Source: Acytostelium subglobosum LB1
Taxonomy: Eukaryota > Evosea > Eumycetozoa > Acytosteliales > Acytosteliaceae
Assembly (NCBI RefSeq): GCF_000787575.1
Contig: NW_012236516.1
Span: 64,126 to 128,125 of the forward strand
Length of the DNA stretch: 64,000 nt
Direction: 5' to 3'
The notes under the pieces were generated by a model. That model saw only the letters and a program-made list of their open reading frames with translations, searched no databases and was not told where the DNA came from. Every line of letters begins with the position of its first letter. Within the stretch, counting starts at the first letter, position 1. A program made the position numbers and the translations under genes. Of this stretch, positions 49,210 through 62,164 are shown piece by piece.

Positions 49210-51375
49210 ATGATGACGGTGATGACATTGTTGAGGAGATTGATCAATAACTCATACATTAGATCAGAGTTGTTTAGATGTGTGTCATTGATACATTGTA
49301 GACTTGGCTTCAAGGATGTATTTGTTGGTCGCAATGTATCCTCATTATGGCATTGCATTATAAGTAGAGATAACAATAGATTCAAACATAACTTTGATCA
49401 TATGATCACAAATCTATATAGTGACAGTAGTAAGAATACGATTAATGACTCGTTCAAAGTAGCATTGGAGAATAACAATGTGGAGTTGGTTACTTATATC
49501 ATCGAGAGAATGAGACGAGTGAATGATGGTAGTGATCCGAACATGGTGAGCAGGGAGTTGCTCACTTATGCACTTGGCCCCACTACAAGATCATTCAAGT
49601 TCAGCCTGTTGATGCTCCAGACTCTGAACGACTTCCCAACCGAGGCACTATACCCTGTCTTTGTCAAATCAATGATGTTGTCCGCATTGGCTATTCACAA
49701 TGACTTTGACCTGTTCATCAAGGTGGCTGCACGACACTATCCGACTACTCCCACCTTTCAATCATTGGTATACTTTGGTATTGAACAGCCCATTGATGTG
49801 CCACTGTTCAACAAGCATCAATCAAACATTATCAAAGCGTTTGAGGAGTATGTTGGCTCATCTATCGTGCACGATATCACCTCTACAAACATCAAGAACT
49901 TCTCACTCAAACATGAGTTGTACATGTTGATCATCAAGGTGGCAGAGCATATGGTACCAGGACAACAGCAATCAATCACTCGCGTCAAACAACCAATGAA
50001 CATCCATACGCTCAAGACTATTGGAACACTCGCCAATCGGACACCTTTGTTCAATGGACTTGTTGAAGTGAATGGTGGCGACGTGGCCTTGTCCTTCATG
50101 AAGAGTGTCAAGCATTTGATGGCCGAGTACAAGTCACTGCCAGGGTCTGTCCCAATCTTTGATCAAACTTTGTTGCAAGGTGCACTGTCTCGAGGACACA
50201 TCGACTGCGCTCTGTACATCATGGACACACTCATACCATTGCTTCCTCGAAAGTGGTCGGTTAGCTCTATCGACATGTCATCAGACCGTGATTGGTTGGG
50301 CTTGGTAGACAAACTACTCAACAAGGACAGGGTCATGTGCTTGCTGATGGGCATCTATACCAGCGCGATCAAGTCTCGACGAATGGATGTGATTGGTCGT
50401 CTGAGCAAACACCCAAACTGGACCGCGCCTCCAATCAAGTCTGTCAATCAAACGCTCAGCATCGTCCTGGAGGACAACTACATTGAAGGCATAAAGAGGC
50501 TCATTGGCGTTGGTACTGCGCCCCATCTCTTTGAGATACGCACAGAGACACTATGCAAATGCTCAGACGACACCCTTGATGTGTTGTTGGGGTCGATCAA
50601 ACCTGGCCAATTGTACATCAGGACAATGACCTCCGAGGCGAGAATGAGTGCCAGCATGATCCTTCTGATTATCAAGCATGGCCATCACACTGACAAACCA
50701 AACAAAATGTTCCCAAGTCAACTGTTTGAGGAAGCAGCGATATATTTAGGCGACTACGACTTGATGCTCAGCCTGTACAAGTCTGTGGACAAAGGATGTT
50801 TGGCAATGGCGACCAAGTATGGCGTGGACAATGCACGTATCAATCAATTCTTACTTGATAAATGCAAGACACTCACAACTCGAGAGATTGAGAATCAAGT
50901 CTTTCATTCATTGGCCAACTTTGGACATGGTAACATGTTAGCGGCACACCTTGCCTTGCCTCAACACCTCGCTCGATTTGACTTTGATGGTTTGCCTGCC
51001 GTCGCCAACATGCTCCTGGCATCTGATGTGATTGGCTATTTCAATATGGACTCTTATCTGGATGACGAGAAGGCTAGGTTCATATGGTCGCGAGTGCCAA
51101 GCTATCGCAAACGAGACAAGTTGTTCATTGAGAAAGTGTTGGAGACATATGCTGCCATCAACAACTTCAATATGTATAAAGTTGTATTGGATAGCTTGGT
51201 AGAGGACAATCACTTCAAAGGTGAACCCTTCATAAAGGCACCAACTATCAATCTGATCAAACGAAACAAAGGAAACAGATCAGGATACAGCGTCGTCCAA
51301 CTATTCAGGCCACACAACAACATCAACTCAATAGGTAGTTCTACAAGATGTCACAACATACTCATATATATATGA
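49210..51375 (+). CDS. Ankyrin-like solenoid protein 6, intronless, altered C-terminus
   Basis: One uninterrupted frame of 721 residues (Met at 49210 or 49213). Head LINNSYIRSELFRCVSLIHCRLG and GRNVSSLWHCI runs straight into SKNTINDSFKVALENNNVELV, exactly where the five paralogs have their phase-2 intron, so the intron has been lost cleanly. Solenoid units include HIDCALYIMDTLIPLL, KSRRMDVIGRLSKH, EDNYIEGIKRLIG and SLANFGHGNMLAAHLA. The frame stops after HNILIYI, inside a TA run (51362-51373); in the frame that lies two bases over, MTPLVYEQYIREFGLLAH restores the family C-terminus. A change in TA repeat number therefore probably replaced the last 15-20 residues, which may or may not matter for function. 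Confidence 0.78.
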   Translation: MMTVMTLLRRLINNSYIRSELFRCVSLIHCRLGFKDVFVGRNVSSLWHCIISRDNNRFKHNFDHMITNLYSDSSKNTINDSFKVALENNNVELVTYIIERMRRVNDGSDPNMVSRELLTYALGPTTRSFKFSLLMLQTLNDFPTEALYPVFVKSMMLSALAIHNDFDLFIKVAARHYPTTPTFQSLVYFGIEQPIDVPLFNKHQSNIIKAFEEYVGSSIVHDITSTNIKNFSLKHELYMLIIKVAEHMVPGQQQSITRVKQPMNIHTLKTIGTLANRTPLFNGLVEVNGGDVALSFMKSVKHLMAEYKSLPGSVPIFDQTLLQGALSRGHIDCALYIMDTLIPLLPRKWSVSSIDMSSDRDWLGLVDKLLNKDRVMCLLMGIYTSAIKSRRMDVIGRLSKHPNWTAPPIKSVNQTLSIVLEDNYIEGIKRLIGVGTAPHLFEIRTETLCKCSDDTLDVLLGSIKPGQLYIRTMTSEARMSASMILLIIKHGHHTDKPNKMFPSQLFEEAAIYLGDYDLMLSLYKSVDKGCLAMATKYGVDNARINQFLLDKCKTLTTREIENQVFHSLANFGHGNMLAAHLALPQHLARFDFDGLPAVANMLLASDVIGYFNMDSYLDDEKARFIWSRVPSYRKRDKLFIEKVLETYAAINNFNMYKVVLDSLVEDNHFKGEPFIKAPTINLIKRNKGNRSGYSVVQLFRPHNNINSIGSSTRCHNILIYI

Positions 51376-51751
51376 CACCATTGGTATATGAACAATATAT
51401 TAGAGAGTTTGGATTGCTCGCTCATTGATCGACTAGTTGATCGATCGATCGCATCAATAAACATGTCAATGGGCTTTTCCACAAGTTCTCCATCAATTTG
51501 CAAGCATTGAGGGCATGTGATCTCTGAGTCCTTAGTTGATTGATTGATGATTGATTGGTTGGCTGACAGGCAACTTAACATTGCAGGTTGCGCGAACAAA
51601 AAGTAGCGTGGGCGGTTGCAAAGGGTTCGCGAACACAAAGGCAGAGAACGAGCCATCGTTGATTCATTCATTCATACATTGTTATACATTCATACAAATA
51701 TACATTAGTTAGTTATATATATATATACATACTCATTCGTACTGATTAATA
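51376..51751. other. Promoter region of the sacsin-like gene
   Basis: 376 nt. It begins with the former coding tail of ankyrin-like gene 6, then GATC-rich sequence (51427-51450) and a TA run (51714-51725) near the presumed start site. No other element is recognised. Confidence 0.4.
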
Positions 51752-54700
51752 ATGTCAGCAGCGGATAAACCGCGAACATATAATCCAGTGGGCGATGTAT
51801 TGTTCACTCATGAAGAGATACACAAGACAATAAAGAACCTCTTGGTTGAGTATACCGACTCTACAATCTTAGCTGAACAACTACAGGTATGACATCATTC
51901 ATTCAATCGTGATTGTGACTCACACTAACAATCAAACGAACGAACGAATGAACGAATGAACGAATGAAACAAACAGAACTCTGATGATGCAGGTGCGACA
52001 GAGGTATCATTCGTACTTGATACTGGTACTTATAAGAATGATAAGTTGTTTAAAGACTTGAAGGCAAGGAGAGACCCTACACCTTTGCAAGGTCCATCGT
52101 TGTCGATTGTAAACAACTCGTTGTTCAAGGAGAAGGATTGGAAGGGCATTTCAAAGATCGGTACAGGCTCCAAACAGAAGGATGTCAACTCTGTCGGCAA
52201 GTTTGGCGTGGGCTTCAACTCTGTCTATCACATCACCGACTGCCCCGCCATCGTCTCGGGCGATCGCGTCTACTTCCCCGACGTGCTCGGTCAGTTCTTC
52301 CCCATGTCCGAGGCCGGCACCAACGGCTACTTCATCGACTACGAGTCGCTCACACGGTGCGACGATCAGTTCGCGCCATTCCAGGCGCTCGGCTGTCAGA
52401 AGGGCGCCAAGTCACACAACGGCACAATCATTCGTCTGGCGCTCAGAGGCTCGTCAGGCAAGATCAAAGAGGAGGCGACCACAGTGGCTGGCATCAAGAC
52501 GTTGTTTGAGCGATTCGTCAAGCAGGCGCCACACTCACTGCTCTTCCTACACAACCTGCGACGCTTGTCGCTCAAGATCGACGGCAAGGAGATATTCAAC
52601 ACAGTGATCGATGACTCATCAGTAATGGAGCGTGCGCCAAAGATCAAGATGCTAAAGGACTACTTGCGAACGATCGAGGAGCAGATACCTGCCTCTGTCG
52701 ACAAGCGCAAGCTTCGATTGGATATGTTCAGAGAACTGTTGGCGAACCAGACAAGCTATCCAGTACTGCACTACAGGCTGGGCGTGACATCGACTGACAC
52801 GAGGACCGGCTCATCAACGTCGAATGAATGGTTGATCACACAGGGCTATCGCGCATCCAAAGACATCAACAACATCATACAGCACAGGTCGATGCGCGAC
52901 AAGAAGCTGATACCCACAGGTGGTATCGCCGCGCCTTTGGTACAAGACGACGCCAACTTCATGGGCCGACCCTTCTGCTACCTGCCCATCGGCACCATGT
53001 CGACCAACCTGCCCGTGCATCTCCACGGCTACTTCTACACGACGAGTTCGCGTACCGAGATCAACCTGTCGGACCTCGACCCGACCGACTCGTCCTACCA
53101 GCTCGTGCAGTGGAACACAGTCATTCTCAATCAGATCATACCCCACCTCTACCACCTGAACCTGGTAGAGCTCAAGAGCCTGCAACCAGAGCGCTCGCTC
53201 TACTCCTACTTCCCGGCCAAACACAGCAAGGTGGTCAAGATCGAGGACAAGGTCAAGCCAGCAACACTGGCCATGATCCTCGAGTCGCCGTTGTTTGACA
53301 ATGAGTTCAATCAAGGACATCACGACCGTCTGTCCGCCTTCCATCTGCTCAACGGTCTGCCTCAGTGCGTGGTCCAGGTTCTGCGCGACAGGAACATTCC
53401 ATGTGCGCTGCTGCCCGATGAGCTGTTGCACACTCTCGAGAAGTATCAAGAGTTTAGCAATCATCTCAAGTATGTGACCAGGGAGAAGCTGTGCAAACTG
53501 TTGACCATGTTGCCAATCAAGAAGTATAACAAGGAGCTGATGCTCTATATGTTGGACGAGCAGATCATCAACAAGGGCCTGTTGAATGACGTGCCCCTGT
53601 TCCAGAACGTCAATGGCGATGTGGTCGCTCTGAACAAAGAGAGCGTGCTACACACGACGAGCAACGAGCGCGTCATCAAAGTCTTGTCGCCTGTGCTCGC
53701 CCACGCGATCCTCTCCAAACTATGTCTGCAGGACTTGGGCTTAACACTGCCCCAATCACTCAGCGAACACTACAAGCTCGAGTCCATCACCTACATCACA
53801 TTCCTCAATCTGCTCAGTACATCATTCTTCGACGGGCTCGCGGTGACTGAGTCGGACCCCCTGCCAAACCTGGACCTCGACACTCTCTGGCAGTACTTTG
53901 GCGAGGACCTCCAGTTTAGGTTGCACTTTGACAAGCTGTACGACCTGCCCATCTTCCCCGCCAGCAACATGGGCAAGTGGTACGCGCTCAATCATCCCGG
54001 GCTGCTCAACACAATCACAGAGTCGCACGTCAACACTGTGCGCCCTCTGTTGACCGAGCTCAACTTCCCAATACTCGACAAGAATGCGCTGCTGGACGAA
54101 CCTCTCAAGAATCACAACACAGTGGCTGTGTTGCTGACCGAGCTCAAGGCGACAAAGTTCAGCGCATCGAACTACCCCAACAAGGAGAGCCTGCTGAAGA
54201 ACTTCTTGGTTAGCTCCACCTTCTTCGGCAACTCTCTTTCTACACAGTACCGCCAGCTGTTTGCCGCGCTGCCACTGTTTGAAGTGTATCCAAACAAAAC
54301 GCAGAAAACATACGCTACGCTTGCGGGCAACCCATGCTCGCTGTCCACCGAGCTGGGCGAGTACACTCAACACCTTGCCACACTCTACATCAAGATCAAC
54401 TCGACAGATCTCGAGTTCCTGCCACAAGACACTGCGCCAATGTTGTTCGCCACGTTCAATCAGGCGCATGTACTGCCCAACATCACAGACTTTGCCACGC
54501 CACTTCAACTCAAGGCCATAAAGCTGATGCTACTCAACCTCAAGGACTACAACATCACAAAGTTAAAGACGATCAAGTTCGTCCCGACTCAATGTGTCAC
54601 TCAGCCATTCAATGCGCCCTCCAACATGTTTGTGCACAGCGCACATACATCTATATTGATGCAGGCCAACCTTGGCCACCTCCTCATCAGCGAGGAGCTC

Positions 54701-57700
54701 TCACACATCGACTACTCATACCCATGGTACCTGCTCTCAGCCATGACCAACCTGGACGTCCAGAGACTTCAGGACATCACAATTCAGATCGCAACCACTC
54801 AGAACGATCAGCTCTTTGACCAGTTCATCGCTTTGCTTGCCACGTCCGGCGCGCACGACTACCCCGACTCGGTCTTTAGTCGTCACCTTCAGAATGTGAC
54901 TTGGGTCAGAGTGGCACAGCTGGACAACCAAGATGAGTATGTTGGACTCAGTCCATTCAAAAGTGATGCAACCTACGTCATGCCAAGCATGTGCCATCGT
55001 CCGTTAGACTCCTACCTCTGCTTCACCAGAGCACACATCGCAGACATTGGCAATGTGGACATGCCCGACAACATGCAGAGACTGTTGTTTGCCAAGCCAT
55101 CTCTCCAAATGATCTTGGACAACCTGCGCAACATTGCCAAGCAGGTGACAGCACTCGCCGCACCCGTAGACCCCTCAATCATAATGAAGATAGTCGATAT
55201 AATATACACAGAGATACGTCAACACATTGCCACGACGCCCAAGCTCAAGTCTTGGCTCGCACAGTTCAAGTGGGTCTGGACAGGACAGCAATTCATCAGC
55301 GCAGACTCTGTCGCCTTCAAGAGCGATCGCGACTTTACACCCTACCTCTTTGAGATACCCACCTTCTTGGCGTCGCATCACCGTCCTCTGTTCAAGCTGT
55401 TTGACATCCCCGACACCTATGACACCAAGCGCTACTTGCTCGTCGTCTCCAAGATGGAGCGTGAGCATCATCTCCAGCCATTGCCAGAGGACAAGCTGAA
55501 GGTGGTGCTGGAGATTCTACGTTTCGTTGGAGAGAAGGAGAACAAGACCGTGGACGTGGAGATACCAGGCACGGACAACATACTCTATCCAAAGAATGAG
55601 GTGTTGATCTGTCGTGGAAGTGACAACCTCACCGTGGGACTCATGAGGAATGGATTCCACAAGATCAGCGATGACATCTCATTCAACGTTGGCAAGAACC
55701 TAGGTGTGATTACCGACCGCGAGCTACTCCACCAAGGCCTAACCGACAGTGGCTTTGGACAAGAGGTGGGCCTCGACTCTGTATGTACCCAAACACTGCC
55801 CAACAATGAGATCACATACTAATCAATCAATCAATCAAACGAACTGTAGACGATCAAAAATTTGTTGAAGGATGGTTACAATCCAAGTTCATTAATGGGC
55901 GAGATGATACAGAATGCAGACGACTCGGAAGCGACTGTGATGGACATTGTGTTGGACTTGAATGATCATACTGGAAAGATTCCAGAGCAGTTCAAACAAC
56001 ACTATCCAAAGAAGTTCTTTGATATATTGGGCCCATCAATCACATTCATCAACAACAAGTCAATGACAGAGAAGGACATCAAGAACATCCAGAGCGTGGG
56101 CCAGTCCAAGAAGACCAAGGACAACTCATCGATTGGCCGCTTTGGCTACGGCTTCAACTCGGTGTTCAACATCACGGACATCCCCTCGCTGGTCACCAAC
56201 GACTCTATCTACTTCTTTGACGTGCACCAGAACCACTTTGAGAACTACATGGACAGCAAGCGCGGCAAGAAGTTCTCGTTCATCAACCGTGCCTTTATCG
56301 ACGAGATGATCCTTGAGCCCCTACTCCCCTACCAGAAGTTTGGCCTGGACCTCGTGCGTCCATTCAACGGCACGCTCTTCCGTCTGCCAATGAGACGCGA
56401 GGTTGACGAGCAATACTCGTTCGCAGAGTGGACCATCGACGACCGTGAGAAACTGTTCAAAGAGTTCATCAACAGCGTCGAGAACTGCATGTTGTTCCTT
56501 CCCTACATCAAGCGCATCAACTTCCATCGAATGGCCGACGGCGAGTGCAAGTTGGTACACTCAATCACGCGCATGGACAAGGATGACCCGTCAGTGCTCA
56601 AGGGCTGTCTGCACAGGATCGAACAGAGCCGCAACAATGCTCCAGAGCCCACAGACATCATTCAGATGAGGGAGTACATGATCGAGAGTCCTGAGACGGG
56701 CAACCTCGACACTCATCGCTGGCTGGTGGGCCGTCGTGTTGGAGGTGATATGGCCACCGAACTGTTCAAGCAATCGCTCAACACGATTGGACATGTTGCC
56801 GGCGCCAAGAAGCGTCTGCCACTCGGAGGTGTCGCGCTGCCTCTTGACACTGACAAGACGTTCAAGGGCAAAGCATTCTCCACGCTACCCATGTCTATCG
56901 ACACTGGACTGCCCGTGCACATAGATGGCTACTTCGAGACTAACTCAGCGCGATCCTCGATCGAGGACAATGGAACGTTTGGCAACGAGTCGTTCCTAAA
57001 GCTACCACCTCATGTCAGACCAGAGAACATGCCCACGCTGTGGAACATTGTGCTGTATGAGGACATCATCGCGCCCATGTACGTCAATCTGATGATGGAA
57101 GCCAGACGCCACTTCACAGGCTCTCTCAATGATGTCAAGCGATTCTACTCTCTGTTCCCCAACGCAGGTTCCGCCGACAAGTCCGTGATGCGTATCATCA
57201 ACAAATTCAAGTCGGAGGCGAGCAACAAACAACTGTACGTCAAAGTTGGAGTTGGTAGCACGTCGTGGTCTGTCTGCGGACGCAAGTCGATCGTGATCAC
57301 TGAGCGCGAGGAGAACGACCCCAGACAGCTGGAGATCGCCAACATCCTCTCGCTGTACAAGGCCGAGGTGCTGCACATCCCCAGCCATCTCACATACTTT
57401 GTCAATGGCCAGCAGCTTGGTCCCGCATGCGTGCGCGACTTCTTCACAGTCACTCCAATCAAAGACCCTCCCTCGGCCATCCATGTCTTCAACTACCTCA
57501 TTCCCCTGCTCATGATTGACCCCGCGCAATTGGTCGGCCTGAACATCCTGTTGCTGGAGAATGGAACACTGGCTAAGATAGAGTTCCGTAATGCTCCCCA
57601 TGGTAACGGCCAAGATCTCAAGATCCTGTACAATCGAGAATTCGTCGAGATGTACCCTGACGGCAACATGTTTGTGTGTGAGCAGCAGTCACGCGAGCTA

Positions 57701-60442
57701 ATGCGTGTGGTCGGAATGCTTGGCGATCGACTCAACGTTTGCAACATGAGCAAGGGTGAGTGGATCGTCAAGCATGTGATCAACACACTCGACACCAAGA
57801 CCTTTGAAGAAGTGCTCGCGATCCTTGACCAGTTCATCGATGTCTATCACACTCTGCCCATGGCCGAGAAGATCAATTTAACCAAGCGCCGCCTTATCCC
57901 CATCCTCACGCCACACGGCCCCAAACCATTTGTCCTCAAGATGGCTGCCGAGTTGTTTGACCCCAACTGCGAGGAGCTGGAGCCATTCCGTGCTGGATTG
58001 GCCTTCCCGCCCCACGAACTCAGCCATGACAAGTGGAACGACTTTTGGTCGCGTATGAAGCTCAAGCGAACATTGGACGCGAACGACTTGTTGGATCAGT
58101 GCGCATTGGTATCACGCGAATTCCTCTCGATCAACGCCAACAACAGCAACGAAGACAACAAGGGCAAGTTGGTCAAGCGCGCAAAGTACCTGTTGATGCA
58201 ACTCGAGGTACGCAACCTTCTGGACAACCCAAAGTACTCCAACATGTACATCGTGCCATGCAAGGAGTGCAAGATAGACGGCGCGCTCCCCATGCCACTG
58301 CTGTCTACACTCAAGGGCAGTGTGAATGACAAATATGCCGAGTTGTGCTTCACAGTCAAACATATCCGCGCTACACCACTCAGCGACAAGCCACCCGAGT
58401 CAACAGACATTGCCAGACACTTCTTCAACTGTCTTACCCTGGCCGAGACAACCTGGAAGGTGGGACTAAATGCCATCCACAAGGAAGAAACGATCAAGTA
58501 CATTCGCAATGCAGCCGAAGCCATGAACAGAGGCCCCAAGTGGGATATTCCCATCCCCGCGGGCCTCAAACTGCCCTTGCCAAAATCATCCCTGTTCATT
58601 CCGATCACAAATGCAACCATCTCGGCCTCGGATGACTTTCCGCCCTACTTCTTCTCATTCAACTCCCACTATAACTTGGAGACATTGAAGCGCATCGGCG
58701 CCATCTCCAAGATAAAGGTCACAGATGTGGACCACTTGCTCTCCAGGATAGCTGGTGACACGCAGTTGTCAGAGATTCTGGTCAAGTCCATCGTCAAGCT
58801 CATCGTAAAATTCTACGTGACGTTCGACAGAATGCCATTCCTAGTGACCAACAGGAGCAAGCTTCTACCCAGGGATGATGTGTTCAAGTTCGAACCTGCC
58901 GACTCTGAAATGAGCAAGATTGTCAGGAGACTCGATATGGACAAGTTGCCACTCATTCATCGCGATCTGCAGACCATCTCGTACATTGCTGACAACTTGC
59001 ATGATGTGAGCGAGGTGGTGACAGAGCGTTTGGACACTGTCAACTCAAAGATCCTGCCGCCCACCAACCAAATCTCGGCGCTCAACGATCGTCTGCGCAA
59101 CCCCCTGGCCATCAAGTGTTGCCGCTCCATTCTCGAGACATCGCGCAGCCGCTTCAACAAGAAGGACATTGAACAGCTGGTCACTGCACTGTCAACAATC
59201 CGTGTCCAACTGGCCATCGTCCACTCCAAGTTCATGTGTGGCCGCACCGATGTCACGCTTCACCCCCTTGGCTCCAAGTACATCTATGATCGCGCTAACA
59301 ACATACTCACGATCAGCAAGGACATCGACCCCAGCACCTACCTTATCATCTTCACGCAGATCACTAAGACATATTTCAACATTGAGGAGTACTCCATCAA
59401 TCTGTTGTTCAACATCAATGTCAACCTGAAGAACGTCATCTCCATCATGATGGAGTCATTCAATCTACAGATGGACGAGGTCAGCCTCACGAAAGAGGAA
59501 GCCAACCCACACGCAGGTGTCCACGGCATCCACTACACCAACGACGGCCAGAACTACGTCCTCGACCCGCTCAACTCATTTACCCCAGGCGAGACCGCGT
59601 TACTCGTCTTGGGACCTGAATCCAAGTACACACCAGTGGTCGTTGGCCCACTCGACTATGAGCTGTCCTACTTTGAAGAGTTCAAGGTGTACCGCATTGG
59701 CCAACACTTGGTGCCCTCGTTCAATTTGTACAAGGTCACACCAACATACATTGACTATGCCGATCGCATGGATCAGGTTTGTCGCTTCCTGCGAGAGATC
59801 ATATACGCAGGCGTCCCAAGACACACGATGGACACCATCATGTTGCGACTTCAAAGCCATTGCTCAGACAGCCATCAGGGCAACGCCATCAAGTCGATGG
59901 CGGCCGAGATCATCGCCAGCAAGAAGGTGGACATCCGTCATCACGTCAACCCCATAGATCTAATCAGCTTTGGTCAGTTGAGCATACAGGACGTCGCACC
60001 AGTCAAGGAGGAGAGTGGCGACAAAGACGAAGAAGAGGACAAAGTGGAGGAGTTGAGCAACGTGGAGAAGGCATTTGTCTACTTAGTGTTGGCGACAACG
60101 GAGTTGGAGGAGATGGATCAGTTGTATATATCATCGATTGGACTCATGTCGCATCAGGTCGTGATCAAGTGTCTCAAGGCCATCCTTTACAGTAGGACCC
60201 CGGCAGGTGCCCAGCCAACATTCAAAGAGGACTCCAACTCGATCTACAGTCTATTGACATCGATTGATGATTGTAAGATTAGTACCATTCCAGATATACT
60301 ATGGTTGGATCAACTCTATCTCAGCTCTGTGCATCCCGAGCGAATGAAACCTGTACAATTGGACAAGTCACAAATGGATCAAGTGGTCTCTATCGCTAGG
60401 CAAGCACATCAAATCACTCAAGGTTTAGTAGAATCACTCTAG
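51752..60442 (+). CDS. Sacsin-like protein with two GHKL-ATPase modules
   Basis: Three exons, 51752-51886, 51977-55780, 55850-60442, phase-0 introns; 2843 residues. Two tandem sacsin-type repeats. Module 1 has the N-box EQLQNSDDAGATEV (about 43-56, made by splicing exon 1 to 2) and G-box SVGKFGVGFNSVYHITDCP (about 117-135). Module 2 has GEMIQNADDSEA (about 1330-1341) and SIGRFGYGFNSVFNITDIP (about 1407-1425). Each is followed by RLPMR/RLAL-type strands, GGVALPL, and P(I/M)...LPVHIDGYFET/LPVHLHGYFYTT motifs of the extended repeat, then a long helical region. Human sacsin has three such repeats with UBL, J and HEPN domains; none of these extras is seen. Likely a cytosolic Hsp90-related chaperone-type ATPase. 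Codons are GC-rich, as in the kinase and GEF genes. Confidence 0.9.
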
Positions 60443-60879
60443 AGTGAGGACTAACACAACAACTGTAACTAAATAAACAACTCTGTGCTCTTCTCTCTCT
60501 TTAGGTAGGTACATCAACCATATGATTGATTGATGGTCAGGGTGCACGCATGTTTGTGTGATGGAAAATGGATGGAAGTGATCAGGACCAACAGTGTGTG
60601 AGTGATGCCCAAGCAAAACCGTCGCGCCCCATTATCCAGAAAACTCATCGCAAGTTCACCGTTTCTTATGCCAAGATCTAGTCAGCTGACCAATCATCTG
60701 GTTCACATTGTCATGCAGACTGAGTTCCTTTTGATGGTCCTACCGAACACTACCATGACCATCATGCTTCAATCATCTCAACTATACTCATTCATTCATC
60801 TTTCAATCAATCAATCACTCAATCACAATTATTATTACAACTGCTCATTAATCAATCAATCAATCAAACATATAACAAG
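60443..60879. other. Spacer between sacsin-like units
   Basis: 437 nt with an AATAAA near 60472 for the upstream gene and (CAAT)n runs near 60808-60826 and 60849-60867. It is presumably the former promoter of the third sacsin-like copy. No gene is seen. Confidence 0.4.
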
Positions 60880-62164
60880 ATGGACACACCACCAGACTCT
60901 GATGTGTTGGTCACCCATGAACCAATATGGTCCACCATCAGGAATCAGATGATGGAATACAATGACTCCACTATCTTACCAGAGATACTTCAAGTATGTA
61001 GTGACCGAAATCATACCACCATACCATCACACCACACTAACTCAATCAATCAAACATAAAATGTAGAATGCTGATGATGCCAACAGCAAAGAGATAACAT
61101 TCATACTTGATAGTAATAGTTATGGAGTTAACTCATTGATCAGACATCCTAAGCATGGAGGTAGAGACCCATCACCTCTTCAAGTACCGTCGTTGGTGAT
61201 CATCAATGACTCGGTGTTCAAGGAGAAGGATTGGAAGGGCATATCACTGAATGGAACTGGTTCAAAACAGAAGGATGTCAATGCAGTTGGCAAGTTTGGA
61301 CGTGGCTTCAACAGTGTATATCATTTGACCGATTGTCCCCAGATTGTCTCTGGCCAGACGTTCTACATGCCAGATGTACTCGGAAAGTACTACCCGCCAT
61401 GCGCCGATGGCAATGGATACAGCCAACGCTACGAATACCTCACGAGCCTTGACGATCAGTTTGAGCCATTCAGGGTTCATGGTTGCAAGAAGGATGAGAA
61501 GGTATTCAATGGTACGATGATCCGTCTGCCACTCAGGACTGATGACAGCCAGATTGGTGTGGCCAAGACCGTAGAAGATGTCAAGGAACTATTCCAGAGG
61601 TTCATTGCCATGGGACCATACTCCATACTATTCCTGCGTAATGTGAGGAAGATGACATTGATTGTCGACGGCATCAAAGTGTTTGAGACCGAGGCGGAGC
61701 AGGCAGGTGACATGACCGCCAAGATAAACACGATCAAGGACTTCTTGTCCAACATCTCCAAGATCATACGAGGACAGGATACTTTGGAACAGTTCCGCCA
61801 TCACCTTGGACAACAGAACTGGTCTGGGTTTCCCGTGGTCCATTATCCACTTGGTGTGAGGTCCCATGACTTTGAGAGCGGCTTGGTGTCCTCGTCCAAG
61901 TGGTTGATCACGCTCGGTTATCACTACTCACCGACGATCCACGATATTATCAATCACAAATCAATGAAGACGACCAAGTTGATACCAACTGCTGGTATTG
62001 CCACACCCTTGAAGCACGACCCCAACTTCCGTGGCCGACTGTTCTGCTACCTTCCCATTGGCACGATGACTACCAACCTGCCCGTCCACATCCACGGCTA
62101 CTTCTACACGACCAGTTCGCTCTTAAGCTTCTCCTCAAAGATAGCCAACCTTGGTTCGTCGTAG
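60880..62164 (+). pseudogene. Truncated third sacsin-like ATPase module
   Basis: Two exons, 60880-60993 and 61067-62164, phase-0 intron at the same place as intron 1 of the full gene; 403 residues. It keeps the N-box PEILQNADDANSKE, the G-box AVGKFGRGFNSVYHLTDCP and GRLFCYLPIGTMTTNLPVHI...GYFYTTSS. Homology to module 1 stops dead at about 62119, directly after TTSS. The last residues (LLSFSSKIANLGSS) come from an unrelated inverted fragment. The protein would hold an ATPase-like domain without the helical region. It could be transcribed (promoter, start and splice sites look sound), but it is best called a rearranged partial copy. Confidence 0.75.

Noticed and set aside
52814-53464. Minus-strand open frame inside the sacsin-like gene
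   Set aside because: Typical shadow frame caused by GC-rich third positions of the real plus-strand gene.
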